A DNA stretch of 47,260 nucleotides from Cyanophora paradoxa (taxonomy: Eukaryota; Glaucocystophyceae; Cyanophorales; Cyanophoraceae): NCBI GenBank assembly GCA_004431415.1, contig QPMI01000481.1:1-47260 (forward strand), given 5' to 3'. Shown here piece by piece: positions 36,444 through 45,511 of this stretch. Numbering within the stretch: the first letter of the stretch is position 1; each line of letters starts with the position of its first letter. Below the pieces are notes generated by a model. The model made no database searches. It was not told where the DNA came from and saw only the letters and a program-made list of their open reading frames with translations. Both the position numbers and the translations under genes were made by a program.

Positions 36444-36477
36444 GCTCGCGGCTCGGTGAGAATTTATACCTGTACCC

Positions 36478-37173
36478 CTACTCGCGGTCGGGGTACCTGT
36501 CGCCGGGCATCAGCCTCGCGCGCTTCCGCATCTCCGCCTCCCCGGGTAGCCAGTTCTTCGGGTCGTTGCTCCACTCCTCCCATTCGCGTATGTCCCGTCT
36601 GACGTCACGCGGGGCGGGGGCGTTTATCGGTGGGGCGGGCGGGCTGGCAGGGCCTGGCGCGGGGGTTGAGGCCCCTGTTCCACGAGTACTCGGGGTACTC
36701 TTCCCATCCCAGGGGTACCAGATTCATCGGAATTGGCTCAACTTCGAATTGGGGCTTTTTGACGTGATAATCATAGTTTGTGACATACGCCGTCACAGCC
36801 GAGCGCAAGCGCGAGAGGTCGCGCAAATTTACGTCGTCCCATTGCGAGTCCCTTGCCTTCGCGTACCACTCGAGGATTTGCATGCGAATGTGGTCCGGGA
36901 GGGTCGAGAGTATGCTGAGCTTGGAGCCCAGGGCGAACCAGATGCGCTTGAACTCGTCGATAATCCTGCCCTCGTCGTGGCTCCGAACGTAAAGGGCCCC
37001 GCCAGAGTTGTAATGCGTGTCTAGCCACCCTGCCCGGGCCAGCTCTAGCACCGGCCAGGGTTGGCGCTGTCGATTCGGTCGCGAGGCCTGCTCTACCACC
37101 CAGCGTCTAAGTCCTTGACCTGATCTATGAACTGTGCGATCACGTCCCTGGGCGCTTCCTCTGCATCCGACAT
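36478..37173 (-). CDS. Unknown protein, paralogue 2 of tandem pair
   Basis: Starts MSDAEEAPRDVIAQFIDQVK at 37173. A one-base shift near 37095 leads to the long frame ASRPNRQRQPWPVLELARAG ... FKRIWFALGSKLSILSTLPD ... LRDLSRLRSAVTAYVTNYDY. This joins in phase across intron 36599-36698 (donor GTACCCC, acceptor GTCAG) to the last exon RDIREWEEWSNDPKNWLPGE, ending in TAG at 36478. It lies 34 bases upstream of paralogue 1 on the same strand. The shared block [IL]WxAxGxKxSILxxLP and the shared last exon (x-[IV]-REW) show common ancestry. Function unknown. Confidence 0.55.
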
Positions 37174-37223
37174 TTGCAATTGCACACATCAAGAAATTCT
37201 AAACGCTACTGCGAGGCTACGCT
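37174..37223. promoter_or_regulatory. Very short divergent promoter region
   Basis: Only 50 bases lie between the start codon of the minus-strand gene (37173) and that of the YqaJ-type nuclease (37224), so both are likely driven by one compact AT-richer element. Such spacing is typical of viral genomes and rare for most eukaryotic nuclear genes. Confidence 0.5.
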
Positions 37224-37880
37224 ATGCATACCGATACAAATTGCGAGACTTTGCAACAGGGGAGCGCAGCGTGGCACGCGGCGCGCCGTGAAAAACTAAC
37301 TGCATCTAATTTTGCGGCTGCGTGCGGCATAAACCCCTGGAAATCCAGGGCCCGCCTGTGGGCGGAGCTAAGCGGGATAGCGGAGGAAAACAACTTTGAC
37401 AACCCTGCCCTAACCTATGGGCATGACTATGAGCCCCTCGCGGTCTCTCTCTACAAAACGTCGAACAACAACGTGGACGTGCAACATACTGGATTGCACG
37501 AACATAAGGAACTGCCCTTCCTGGCGGGCAGCCCGGACGGGCTGATTGGAAGCGATCGTATACTTGAAATAAAATGCCCCTACAAACAAGAACTCTACGA
37601 AAAGGTCCCAACTTATTACATGCCCCAGCTCCAGGGCCTGCTGGACATAACGGGCCGCGAGTGGGCCGAACTTTTTTGCTTCACTCCTCTGCGCGTGCAA
37701 ACGTGGTACGTCAGACGGGACGAGAGGTACATCAAGCTCATGAGGAAGTGCTTACATCTATTTTGGATGCACGTCAAGGAGGGCACGCCGCCCGAGCCCT
37801 ACAGCGATCGAATGAAGTCAGAGAACCTCAGCGAGGAGCAGGCGGCGCTGCGCGAGTTTAAGTCGTACGCCCTCCTCTAG
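37224..37880 (+). CDS. YqaJ-type (lambda exonuclease-like) viral recombinase nuclease
   Basis: Intronless and intact, 218 residues. It carries the conserved order of the YqaJ/lambda-exonuclease branch of PD-(D/E)XK nucleases: SAAWHAARREKLTASNFA near the N-terminus, GHDYEP (Glu70), AGSPDGLI (Asp105), LEIKCPY (Glu115, Lys117), and the helix YYMPQLQGLLD (Gln135). These enzymes degrade one strand of double-stranded DNA 5' to 3' for single-strand annealing recombination, and occur in phages, baculoviruses, giant viruses and polinton-like elements. Codon third positions are less GC-biased than in the neighbouring genes, and the lack of introns contrasts with them, both consistent with a viral origin. 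It is followed at once by two tandem hairpins. Confidence 0.85.
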   Translation: MHTDTNCETLQQGSAAWHAARREKLTASNFAAACGINPWKSRARLWAELSGIAEENNFDNPALTYGHDYEPLAVSLYKTSNNNVDVQHTGLHEHKELPFLAGSPDGLIGSDRILEIKCPYKQELYEKVPTYYMPQLQGLLDITGREWAELFCFTPLRVQTWYVRRDERYIKLMRKCLHLFWMHVKEGTPPEPYSDRMKSENLSEEQAALREFKSYALL

Positions 37881-37881
37881 T

Positions 37882-38002
37882 GTCCGGACCTTTCCAATAC
37901 TCTATATGATTATTGGGAGGGTCCGGACACGTCTCTTGGTCAGACTACTTCTGTCCCAGGTCTTTGGAATCTTAATATAAATTTTCCCGGGACCCGGGAC
38001 AG
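37882..38002. terminator. Two tandem hairpins downstream of the nuclease gene
   Basis: First hairpin 37882-37928: GTCCGGACC-TTTCCAATA ... TTATTGGGAGGGTCCGGAC. Second 37951-38002: CTGTCCCAGGTC ... GACCCGGGACAG with one mismatch. Both have a GC-rich base, a TTTCC/TTTGG-type upper stem and an AT-rich loop. Each is followed by CTTGGTC[AG]GACT (37935-37946 and 38005-38016), so the whole hairpin plus tag appears to be duplicated. The position, starting two bases after the stop codon and facing the 3' end of the next minus-strand gene, suggests a transcript 3'-end element for convergent genes. Confidence 0.6.
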
Positions 38003-38259
38003 GGCTTGGTCGGACTCACCGTAGCTTGGTGTAGCTCAGGCCCAGGCCGGGTAGGCGAGTCTGTAATGAATCAGACCGCGCAGGATTTGGTTGAGCTGCT
38101 CGGTGCAGGGGGGCGGGAAGGCGAGGCCGCGGAGGGCCATAGAGACGTAGCGGAAGGGGTGGGGGAGGCGGCCCCTGTTATCCCACATGGCGTCCACTAT
38201 GGCGTTGTGGACCACTTGCTCGGAGAGGGGACGGGCCTGCGCTCACCGTTTCAGGGCCC

Positions 38260-41056
38260 TCAGCAGCCCTCGAAGATGTTGGAGTTTGCGTGCACCAGCG
38301 GGAGGGAGGGCTGGGACGGCGGCGGCGAGCCCGGGCCGAGCCCTGGGTGGCGAGGGCCTGCGAGGGCGCCGGCTCCAGCTCCATCTCGAACATACCGCCC
38401 TCGACGTCGACGGTCACGGGCGGCGAGGCCGGGATCGCGCCGGCCTGCTGCGTGGCGGGGACCTGAGCCGAGAAGTTCTCGAGCCGCCACTCGCGGCAGC
38501 CCTGGCACTCACCTGGACGAAGACGGTGCGGTTGGCGACGGGCGGCGTCGGCAGGGCCTGCGCGGGGCGTCACTCACAGAAGCCGAAGGCGCCGGCCTTG
38601 TGGGGCGGGGCGTCGGGGTCGCGGGGCGTGCTATAGGCCTCCGAGCCCTCCGATTCAGAGTCACTCACCGGGCTGAGAGGGTGGGGTGAGAAGAGGCCGA
38701 GGCGGGCCTTCTTGGCGGGCAGGAGGTGGGAGCCGTTGAGGGCGCAATCGGCGCCGTGGGCGCACCTCTCTCCGTAGGTGGGGCAGAGGGCCGGGGCGAG
38801 GGCGCCGGAGCCAAGGGCGCCGGAGCCGAGGACGCCGGGGGCTGGAGGAGGCGGTGAGAGGGGCCGAGGAGGAGAGGAAGGGGAAGGGCGCGGGCACCGG
38901 CGCCGGGACGAGGCCCTCCTCCAGCAGCCGCATCTGCGCCTCCTTCGCCTTCTCGTCGATGCGGGCCTCGAACGTCGCCCAGTTGAAGCCGACGGCGTCC
39001 GCCTCCGCCAGCTCGGGGAGGCCGTGCTCGTCGAACGCCAGCGCGGGCCGCCCGCTGAAGCCGAACGGGCGGGGGGCGAGAGCGCGTTGTCCCCGACGCC
39101 CCAGACGGCGCTGAACGCCGCATCGTCCCAGCGCGCCTCCGCCTCCGCCTGGCCCTCGTCCCTTGCCTCGTCCACCTCCTTGGCGGAGAGCGACCCGATC
39201 TTGATGATGGAGGCCTGGATCAGCACAAACTCGCGCTGGAAGAATTGGACGAGCGGGATGGTAACTGCGGGAGAGGGGTGAGCGGGGAGAGCGCGGGGCG
39301 CAGGCCAAGGGCGGGGGCGCAGGCCAAGGGCGGGGCGGACGCACATTCGATGCCGTAGGCCACCTCCTTGATGTAGCGGCCCCGGCGGCCGATCTCCTTG
39401 GCCAGCATGCTGCACTCCTTGCGCGCCGGGTGGCCGTGGCCCCACTCCATGGCGATCATCGCCTTCGCCAGACGGACGCCCTCGATGTGCCACTCGTCCA
39501 TCAGCGCCTCCAGCTTGGCGCAGATGCGCATCCAGAAGAAGACGCGCTTGAGCTTGTCGCGGTCGAATTCGGCGTCGCCGCTCTTGCTGCCCCAGTCGCG
39601 CAGGTCCGTCTCCTCCGCCTTCTTCACCTTCTCGTACCAGCACTTGATCTTCTCCGCCTGGCGCTGGAACTCGTCCGCCCGCGCCGTGAGAACGTCCGAC
39701 TCCTCCTGCGCTCCGAGGGCCCGGGGTCAGGGAGGAGAGGCGGGCTAAGCGGGCGGCGGCGGACCGTGTGCGAGAGCTCGCCGACGATCACGGAGATGGC
39801 CGCCGAGAGGATCTCACGGGCGCGGGCCGGCCCGTTTGGGTGGCCCTCGCGCAGAACCTCCTCCAGCTTCAGCACGGCCGTCCGCGCGAGATCGCGGTGG
39901 CGCTGGCGGGTCTCGTCGCTCCGGCCCTGATCCACGAGAAGCTGGAGCTGGGGCCGCATGCCGGAGTCGCAGACGCTGGCGTACTTCAGAAGGGCCGCGC
40001 AGGAGAGCACCTTCTGCACGCTGACCAGCCAGTACGCGTAGCCCAGCGGGCTCTCCGCGCTCGGGTTCTCCCCGACCTGCGGACGCGACCTTAGCGCGCG
40101 CAGGGGCAGGGGAAAGGGGAAAGGGCGGGCTCTCGCGCACGTAAATGTCATCGGCGCAGGAGAGGAACATGTGATCAACGACGTCGAAGAAGCCGCCGGA
40201 CGGGAGCGTGCCGACGCCGTGGTACGCGCCTTGGATGGTCTCGCCGGCGCAGATGCCGGCCTGGACGGTGACGGTGTACTGCGAGGCCGGCGGCCCTCCT
40301 TCACGTAGACGAAGTTGAGGTCGTACTTCTTGGCGTACGTCGGGTTGATGCGCTTGGTGACGATGACGTAATCGCACCGAACGCCGAGGCCGGACGGGCT
40401 GGCCTTCTCCTTCTCCGTCACCGACGCCAGGCACTGATCCCGCGCGATCAAGAGCTGCAGCGGCCCGCGCGTGAGCAAGCGCGGGCACGCGAGCGCAGGG
40501 AAGGGCCCTCACCCCGTGGGCGCCGCCGCTGCCGGATTTGAGGTCCGCGAGGAACTCCTTCTGCTCCGGAGTGCCGGAGAAGATCGCGCGCGGATGGAAA
40601 TCGCGATGGAGCGCGATGCTGTTGAAGCAGCCCGCCGCCGCATTGTCGGACATCAGCAACAGCGCCACATCGCCGTGCGTGAAGCCGTACTTCGCCTTCA
40701 CATGCTCCGGCAGCTCGTGAATGCTGTAAGGCACGATCTGCGCGCGGGCACGCGAGCCGGGGCATGTGAGCCGGGGCCGAAGCGGTGCGGGCGAAACCGC
40801 GAACCTCGTTGAACTTATTCACCGGCGTGAACTGGCCCTTGGTCTTCAAGCGCTTCGGGTGGCCGTCCGTGTTCTGGATCTTCTTCAGCCCGCCGAACGG
40901 CTCGAAGCGCGGCACGCCGGCCGAGTTGAACACGCTATCGCAGGTCATCGCGTTGAGCGCCTCCTCCGCCGATAGGCTGCCGAGATCGCGGGCTATGCTG
41001 TCCTGCTCGCCGGGCTGCTGCTGCTTCGCGCAGGAGCGGAAGGTCGCCGCCTGCAT
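38260..41056 (-). CDS. Large multi-exon protein of unknown function (possible CxCxxC zinc motif)
   Basis: Minus-strand gene starting MQAATFRSCAKQQQPGEQDS at 41056. Successive exons read SIHELPEHVKAKYGFTHGDV; QCLASVTEKEKASPSGLGVR; QYTVTVQAGICAGETIQGAY; ALLKYASVCDSGMRPQLQLL; DEFQRQAEKIKCWYEKVKKA; TIPLVQFFQREFVLIQASII; FEARIDEKAKEAQMRLLEEG. Introns are GT-AG and about 55-85 bases. Intron 38513-38577 joins FGFC to ECQGCREWRL, creating C-x-C-x-x-C. Two one-base corrections are needed (near 40295 and 39070). The probable end is ...HANSNIFEGC at 38260. Total near 780 residues: first half mixed alpha/beta, second half helical, then acidic Ser-rich. No family recognised; it shares a segment with the divergent gene at 41361. 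Confidence 0.5.
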
Positions 41057-41360
41057 CGCGAGTGTTACTGCCCGCGATGTCTCAACGGATTCCGTTCAAC
41101 GTCGTACCCCCGCTGGCTTGTTCCCTCCCCAACTCGCGAAGACTCAGACTTGAAGCCCGCTTCCCCCCCCTCAAAATGCGTACCCCCCTTGGGCTCGAAC
41201 CCCGGTCGGTTTTCTCGCTTTTTTTTGACTGCCCAGTCCGGCGATGCAATGCAGGCGCTCGTTCAAATCGGCTGGGAACTTGGCGCCAGAACCTTCGCAG
41301 CGCGCGCAGCACTCCCAGCAGAGCGCGCGCAGCACCGGCGGCAGCATCGGCGGCAGCAGC
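41057..41360. promoter_or_regulatory. Divergent promoter region between two large genes
   Basis: About 300 bases between the starts of the minus-strand gene (41056) and the plus-strand gene (41361). Contains CGTACCCCC twice (41103 and 41180), a T8 run after GGTTTTCTCGC near 41220, and a short imperfect repeat CAGCAGAGCGCGCGCAGCAC. No TATA box is evident. Confidence 0.4.
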
Positions 41361-43838
41361 ATGTCTCGGCTCGCGCTCCCTCCGGAGATCCCGGCTAAGC
41401 TGGCGAAGAACACGCTGTACGACGTTCTCTGCGTCGGCGACAGCTTCGGCGTCGATTGACGGTTTTCGAGGCCGGCATCAGCGACCAGGCGAAGGAGGCG
41501 CAGGCGCGTGCGCTGGAGGATGGCATGCAGTTCAGCCCGAGCAGCAAGGATGTGCTGCGCAAGACCGAGCTGGCCGAGCGCAAGCGCAAGCTCGCCGCGG
41601 CGCGGACTTTGAACGCCGAGGGTGCCCCCGGCCCGTCGGTGCAGTTCTCCATCGACTCCGTCCTGTCGCGGCTGCGGCTCGCGGAGGTGCTCGCTGCCTC
41701 TTTCTCCTCGCGCGCCCGGCTCGCAGCGGCTGAGGCGCCGCCGCGCTCGCAGGACGCGGACGTGCGGGCGATGCACGCGGCGCTGAACATGACGGAGGAG
41801 AACTTCGACACACCGAGCAAGCCGAAGCCCGGGCGCGATTCCGACGCCCGCCGGCTGTTCGCGGCGCAGCGCCTGCGGCTGCTCATGGGCGCCGTGCCCC
41901 GGCACATCGCCAAGGGCGAGTGGCGCACGATTGGCCTGCTGGCGGGCCCGGAGGAGTTCTACTTCAACCGCATGGCGGAGGCGGCCCCGCACCTGCTCTG
42001 GCTGCTGGTGCTCAGCTCGGACCCGGCCTACACGCCCGAGGTGCGCCCCGGCCGCCCGTGCAGCCGCGGCCGCCCCTCCCGCCGACCCCCGCCGGCCCGC
42101 AGAGGCTGGCGAAGGGCATCATGGGCGTCGAGGCGCGCTGCATCATGCGGAACAGCCGCGCGTTCATCACGCGCCACGAGAGCTCGGCGGTCTGGGGCGA
42201 GCGGCCGGACACCGGCGTCCTCACCGACGCCTACGCCATCCGCATCGTGCTGGAGGCGGCCTGCCGGACGTGCCGGGACCGCCACGGGCGCCAGGGCATC
42301 TGCGCCTTCGACCTGGTTCCTGAGTTCGAGGTGCCCGGCGTCACCATCGGCGACCGCGTGCAGGTGCGCCGTTTCTATTTGGATGCTATTTAGATGCTAT
42401 TTAGACTATTTAGATGCCATTTAAACCCCCTCGCAGGTCATCCGCCGGTGCTCGATGCCGGACTCGCACGGGCGGCCCATGATCCACGGCGCCGTGAAGT
42501 ACGTGGTGCCGCGGCGCACCCTCGCCCTCACCTTCTTCGTCCCCGTCTTCGACAAGGCGGCCGCCGCCGCCGCCGCCGCCGCCTCCCGCCCCCGCCCCAT
42601 GCTCGCGGCCGCGGAGTCCTCGGATTCCGACTCGGATTCCGAGGCGGAGCGCGAGGCCGAGGCCGCCGCCGCGGCCCGGGCGCTGGACTTCACGGAGGAG
42701 GAGCTGGAGCGGGCGCGGAGCCTGCCGCGCGCCGGCCAGGCGATGGCGCGGCCTCCAGGCGGCGATCGGCGAGGGCGACGGCCTCCGCCTCGGGCGCCCG
42801 GGCCGGCGGCAGCATGATCACGGCGGAGGGCCTCGCGCGCGCCATGCGCGTGGCCAGGCCCAGGCCAGGCGAAGGGCAAGGGCAAGGGCAAGGCCGCCTA
42901 CATCGACCTGCGGTTCGAGGAGGAGGAGGCGGGTGCCCCGGCGGCGCGGCGCGATCTCGGCGAGGAGATGGAGGCGGCGGCCCCCAAGGCGGCCGGTGCG
43001 CCCTCCCCGCCCCTAATTTCTGAGCCTAGGGCGTTCCAGAGGCGCAAAGGAATGACCCTGCCCACAGAGGAGGAGCTGGAGGCCGAGCGCGAGATGGAGA
43101 TGGAGGCCGCGCTGGCGGCGGCGGCGGACGCGAAGGCCTCGCGCGAGCTGGAGGTGGCGGAGGAGTACGCGATGGAGCTGGAGCGCGAGCGCGAGCGCTG
43201 AGGGCGAGCCCGATGCGGAGCTGGCGGCGACGGTGGAGGCGGGGGCGGGGGACACCTTCGAGCCCGAGCCCCCGTCGACGAGTTCTACCCCTCCGCCCTC
43301 CCCCTCCCTCGACGGCGCCCGCCGCCGCCCATCGAGGAGTTCTCGGACGACGAGCCCGGCGACGCCGGCCCCAGGCCGCCCCTCGTCTCCCCCCGCCGCC
43401 CGCCGCCCCGTGCCCCCCGCCAGCCCCGCCGCCTCCGACGTCTCCTGGCGCCCGAGCGGCAACCCCTCGCCTTCAGTCCCTTCCGCCCCTCGCAGCCTCG
43501 CAGCGCCCGCCGCCCTCCGTCCAGGTACCCCTCGCCCGCCCATCCCCTCGCCGCCGGGGGCACGCCCGTCGCCACGCCCGCCTCCTCCCTCGGCCACATG
43601 CCCCTCCGCCCCCTCCGCCCCCGCGCCGGCCGCCTCTCCCGCCGGCCCAGCAGCGGCGCGAGCGCGAGCGGCAGCTGCTGCGCGATCAGCGGCGGAGGCG
43701 GAGGCGGACCACGACGACGGCCAGGCGTCGGAGAGCGACGGCGAGCCGCGCGCGCCACCAGGCTGGAGCTGCGCGGGCGGAGCTGGCGGTGCAGCCGCGC
43801 GAGGCGCCCGAGATCGACATGTCCAAGTACGACGACTG
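41361..43838 (+). CDS. Multi-exon protein with acidic low-complexity region, function unknown
   Basis: Starts MSRLALPPEIPAKLAKNTLY. A one-base shift near 41455 continues TVFEAGISDQAKEAQARALE and LFAAQRLRLLMGAVPRHIAK. Then intron 42041-42102 (62 bases, GTGCGCC...CGCAG), exon RLAKGIMGVEARCIMRNSRA ... AACRTCRDRHGRQGICAF (three Cys, possibly metal-binding), intron 42364-42436, and exon VIRRCSMPDSHGRPMIHGAV. After that come an Ala run, an SDSDSDSE acidic patch, charged coiled-coil segments (EELEAEREMEME) and Pro/Arg-rich sequence to MSKYDD at 43819-43838. Several one-base shifts occur after 42740, where the low complexity makes frame choice uncertain. It may be one protein with the following helicase or a separate gene. 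Confidence 0.45.
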
Positions 43839-45510
43839 ACAACGTACAGCAAGGACAACAAGTCCAAGAAGGAGGCGGCCATTCAGATGCGCTCCGCCTC
43901 TTCGTCAAGAACAACGTGCGCCCCGCCCCCTTAGCTGCGCGCCCCGCCCCCTTAGAGGCGGAGCGGCCGTGGCCCAGCTGCTTAAGGCGCTGGGCCCGAG
44001 CCGCCTTCGGCCGGTGCGCCCCCCTCCCCGCGTTCGAACCCGCTAACCCCCTTTTGCCGGCGCAGCGGATCGTGCGCCAGAGACCCTACGGCCCGAACTC
44101 CCCGCCCACCTTCTACGTCGAGCTCCCGAACCTCTTCGTGTACGACCAAGGTCAGCGCGAACAGGCACGCCGGCGCGGGACGATGAAGGAGGTCATCCAG
44201 CTGCTGGCGATGACCTTCCACAAGACCTACGAGTCCAACCCCGGCTCCTTCGAGTTCACCTTCTCGAAGGAGGTGCTCTCGGGCGGACGCGCACGTTCGT
44301 GGAGGAGTCCCTCCAGCTCGAGACGTCTGCCCCGAGATGCCCGTCATCCCCGGCTTCGCCTTCGCCTGCGACACGCGTGCGCCGCCCGTACCCCTGCGCC
44401 CCGCCCCGTACCCCCGCCGACGCCCCTTGCGCAGATTTCGTGGTGCGGGCGCCGCAGGACAGCACGGGCAGCGCCTGCGTCCTCGTCATGACGCACGAGG
44501 AGGCACGGGAGCGGTACGCGGGCTACATGAACACCTGCTACATCCAGGGCGCCTGCCCGCGGCATCGAGGAGGCGACCGAGACCTGCGACTGGGCCCACC
44601 GTGTACGGCATGCTGCACCCCTTCATGCCCAACGTCGTCAAGCACCTGGCGGACAACGGCTACGTGACGGCGACGAGTTCGGCTACGCGGCGGCCGTCTC
44701 TACGCCTTCAACCTCGTCGGGCCGTGGAACTTCTGCGACAAGCCCGTCTTCGACCGGGAGCCGCGCGCGGAGATCGAGCCGCCGTCCGAGGGCGCCATGC
44801 TGCAGTACTGCGGCATCATCAAGGGCCAGTCGGGCACAGGCAAGTCGATGGTGACGCAGATCATGACGGAGTGCTGCCGCCGGGCCGCGTCTGCGTCTAA
44901 CCGCCCCTCCAAGGGCTCGGCCTTCTCGGAGCACGGCGGCGAGGAGGCGATCTGCATGGTGATGGCGGAGGGCCTCGACCCTAAGGCCTGCTCGGAGGAG
45001 GAGCTCAAGATGCGCTCCGGCGACGCCTACTCCCGCAACTTCAAGAACGTCCGCGGCGACGATGTGCGCACCAAGCGACGCGCAAGGTGCTTGTCATCGT
45101 CTGCAACAGCTTCCCGCAGGTGCGCCCGTTCCCTGCCCCCTTCCCCTTCCCGCGCCCTTTCTCACTTGCCCCGGCGCAGCTCGAGAACCGCATGCTCGAG
45201 TTCTTCGCCCGCGCTCGTCCTGATCCCCCTCGACCACAAGCCGGCCAAGAAGCGCACCTACCTCCACTCCGACATCCGCGAGAACGAGCTGCGGCGCTCA
45301 TGGTCGCGGCCTTCACTTCGCGTGAAGATCATCCACGCGCTCTCCGACGGCAAGGCCTCCTGCATCCAGCGCCGTCGAGCCGGCGTGGCTCGGGCGCAGC
45401 GCCTCGGCTTCTGGCAGGAGACGGCCTCCTGTCCCCTCACCCGCTTCATCATCGCCCACTGCGCCGTCGACCCCACCACCTACGTCGCCGCCCCGACAGC
45501 GGAGGGCTAA
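43819..45510 (+). CDS. Superfamily 3 (D5-like) helicase with introns
   Basis: Segments in order: FYVELPNLFVYDQG, MKEVIQLLAMTFHKTYESNP, SACVLVMTHEEARERYAGYM, YGMLHPFMPNVVKHLADNGY, then the ATPase core. Walker A GQSGTGKS is at 44824-44847. An acidic Walker B-like stretch is ICMVMAEGLD. The SF3-type LK-x-x-SGDAYSRNFKN block follows, then motif C LVIVCNSFPQ with the sensor Asn, and an arginine-finger-like ENRMLEFFARALVLIPLDHK. The C-terminus RFIIAHCAVDPTTYVA resembles the D5 C-terminal domain. Introns: 43916-44065, 44377-44434, 45120-45179. Four or five one-base corrections are needed. SF3 helicases unwind DNA as hexamers at viral or plasmid origins; cellular nuclear genes rarely encode them, so this marks a viral or mobile-element origin. 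Confidence 0.7.
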
Positions 45511-45511
45511 C

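Noticed and set aside
38513-38577. CW-type zinc finger around ECQGCREWRL
   Set aside because: Two or three cysteines fit, but the later conserved Trp and Cys of the CW domain are not seen.
40295-40325. 26-base ultra-short intron (GTGAAGG...CGCAG) in the large minus-strand gene
   Set aside because: It would join phases neatly but is far shorter than every other intron here; a one-base error is simpler. Worth revisiting only if transcripts show it.
41170-41215. tRNA-like T-arm GGGGTTCGAGCCC on the minus strand
   Set aside because: Only three stem pairs, and no D-arm, anticodon arm or acceptor stem could be built around it.
44030-44045. GTTCGAACCC, T-arm-like
   Set aside because: No tRNA cloverleaf; it lies inside a helicase intron.
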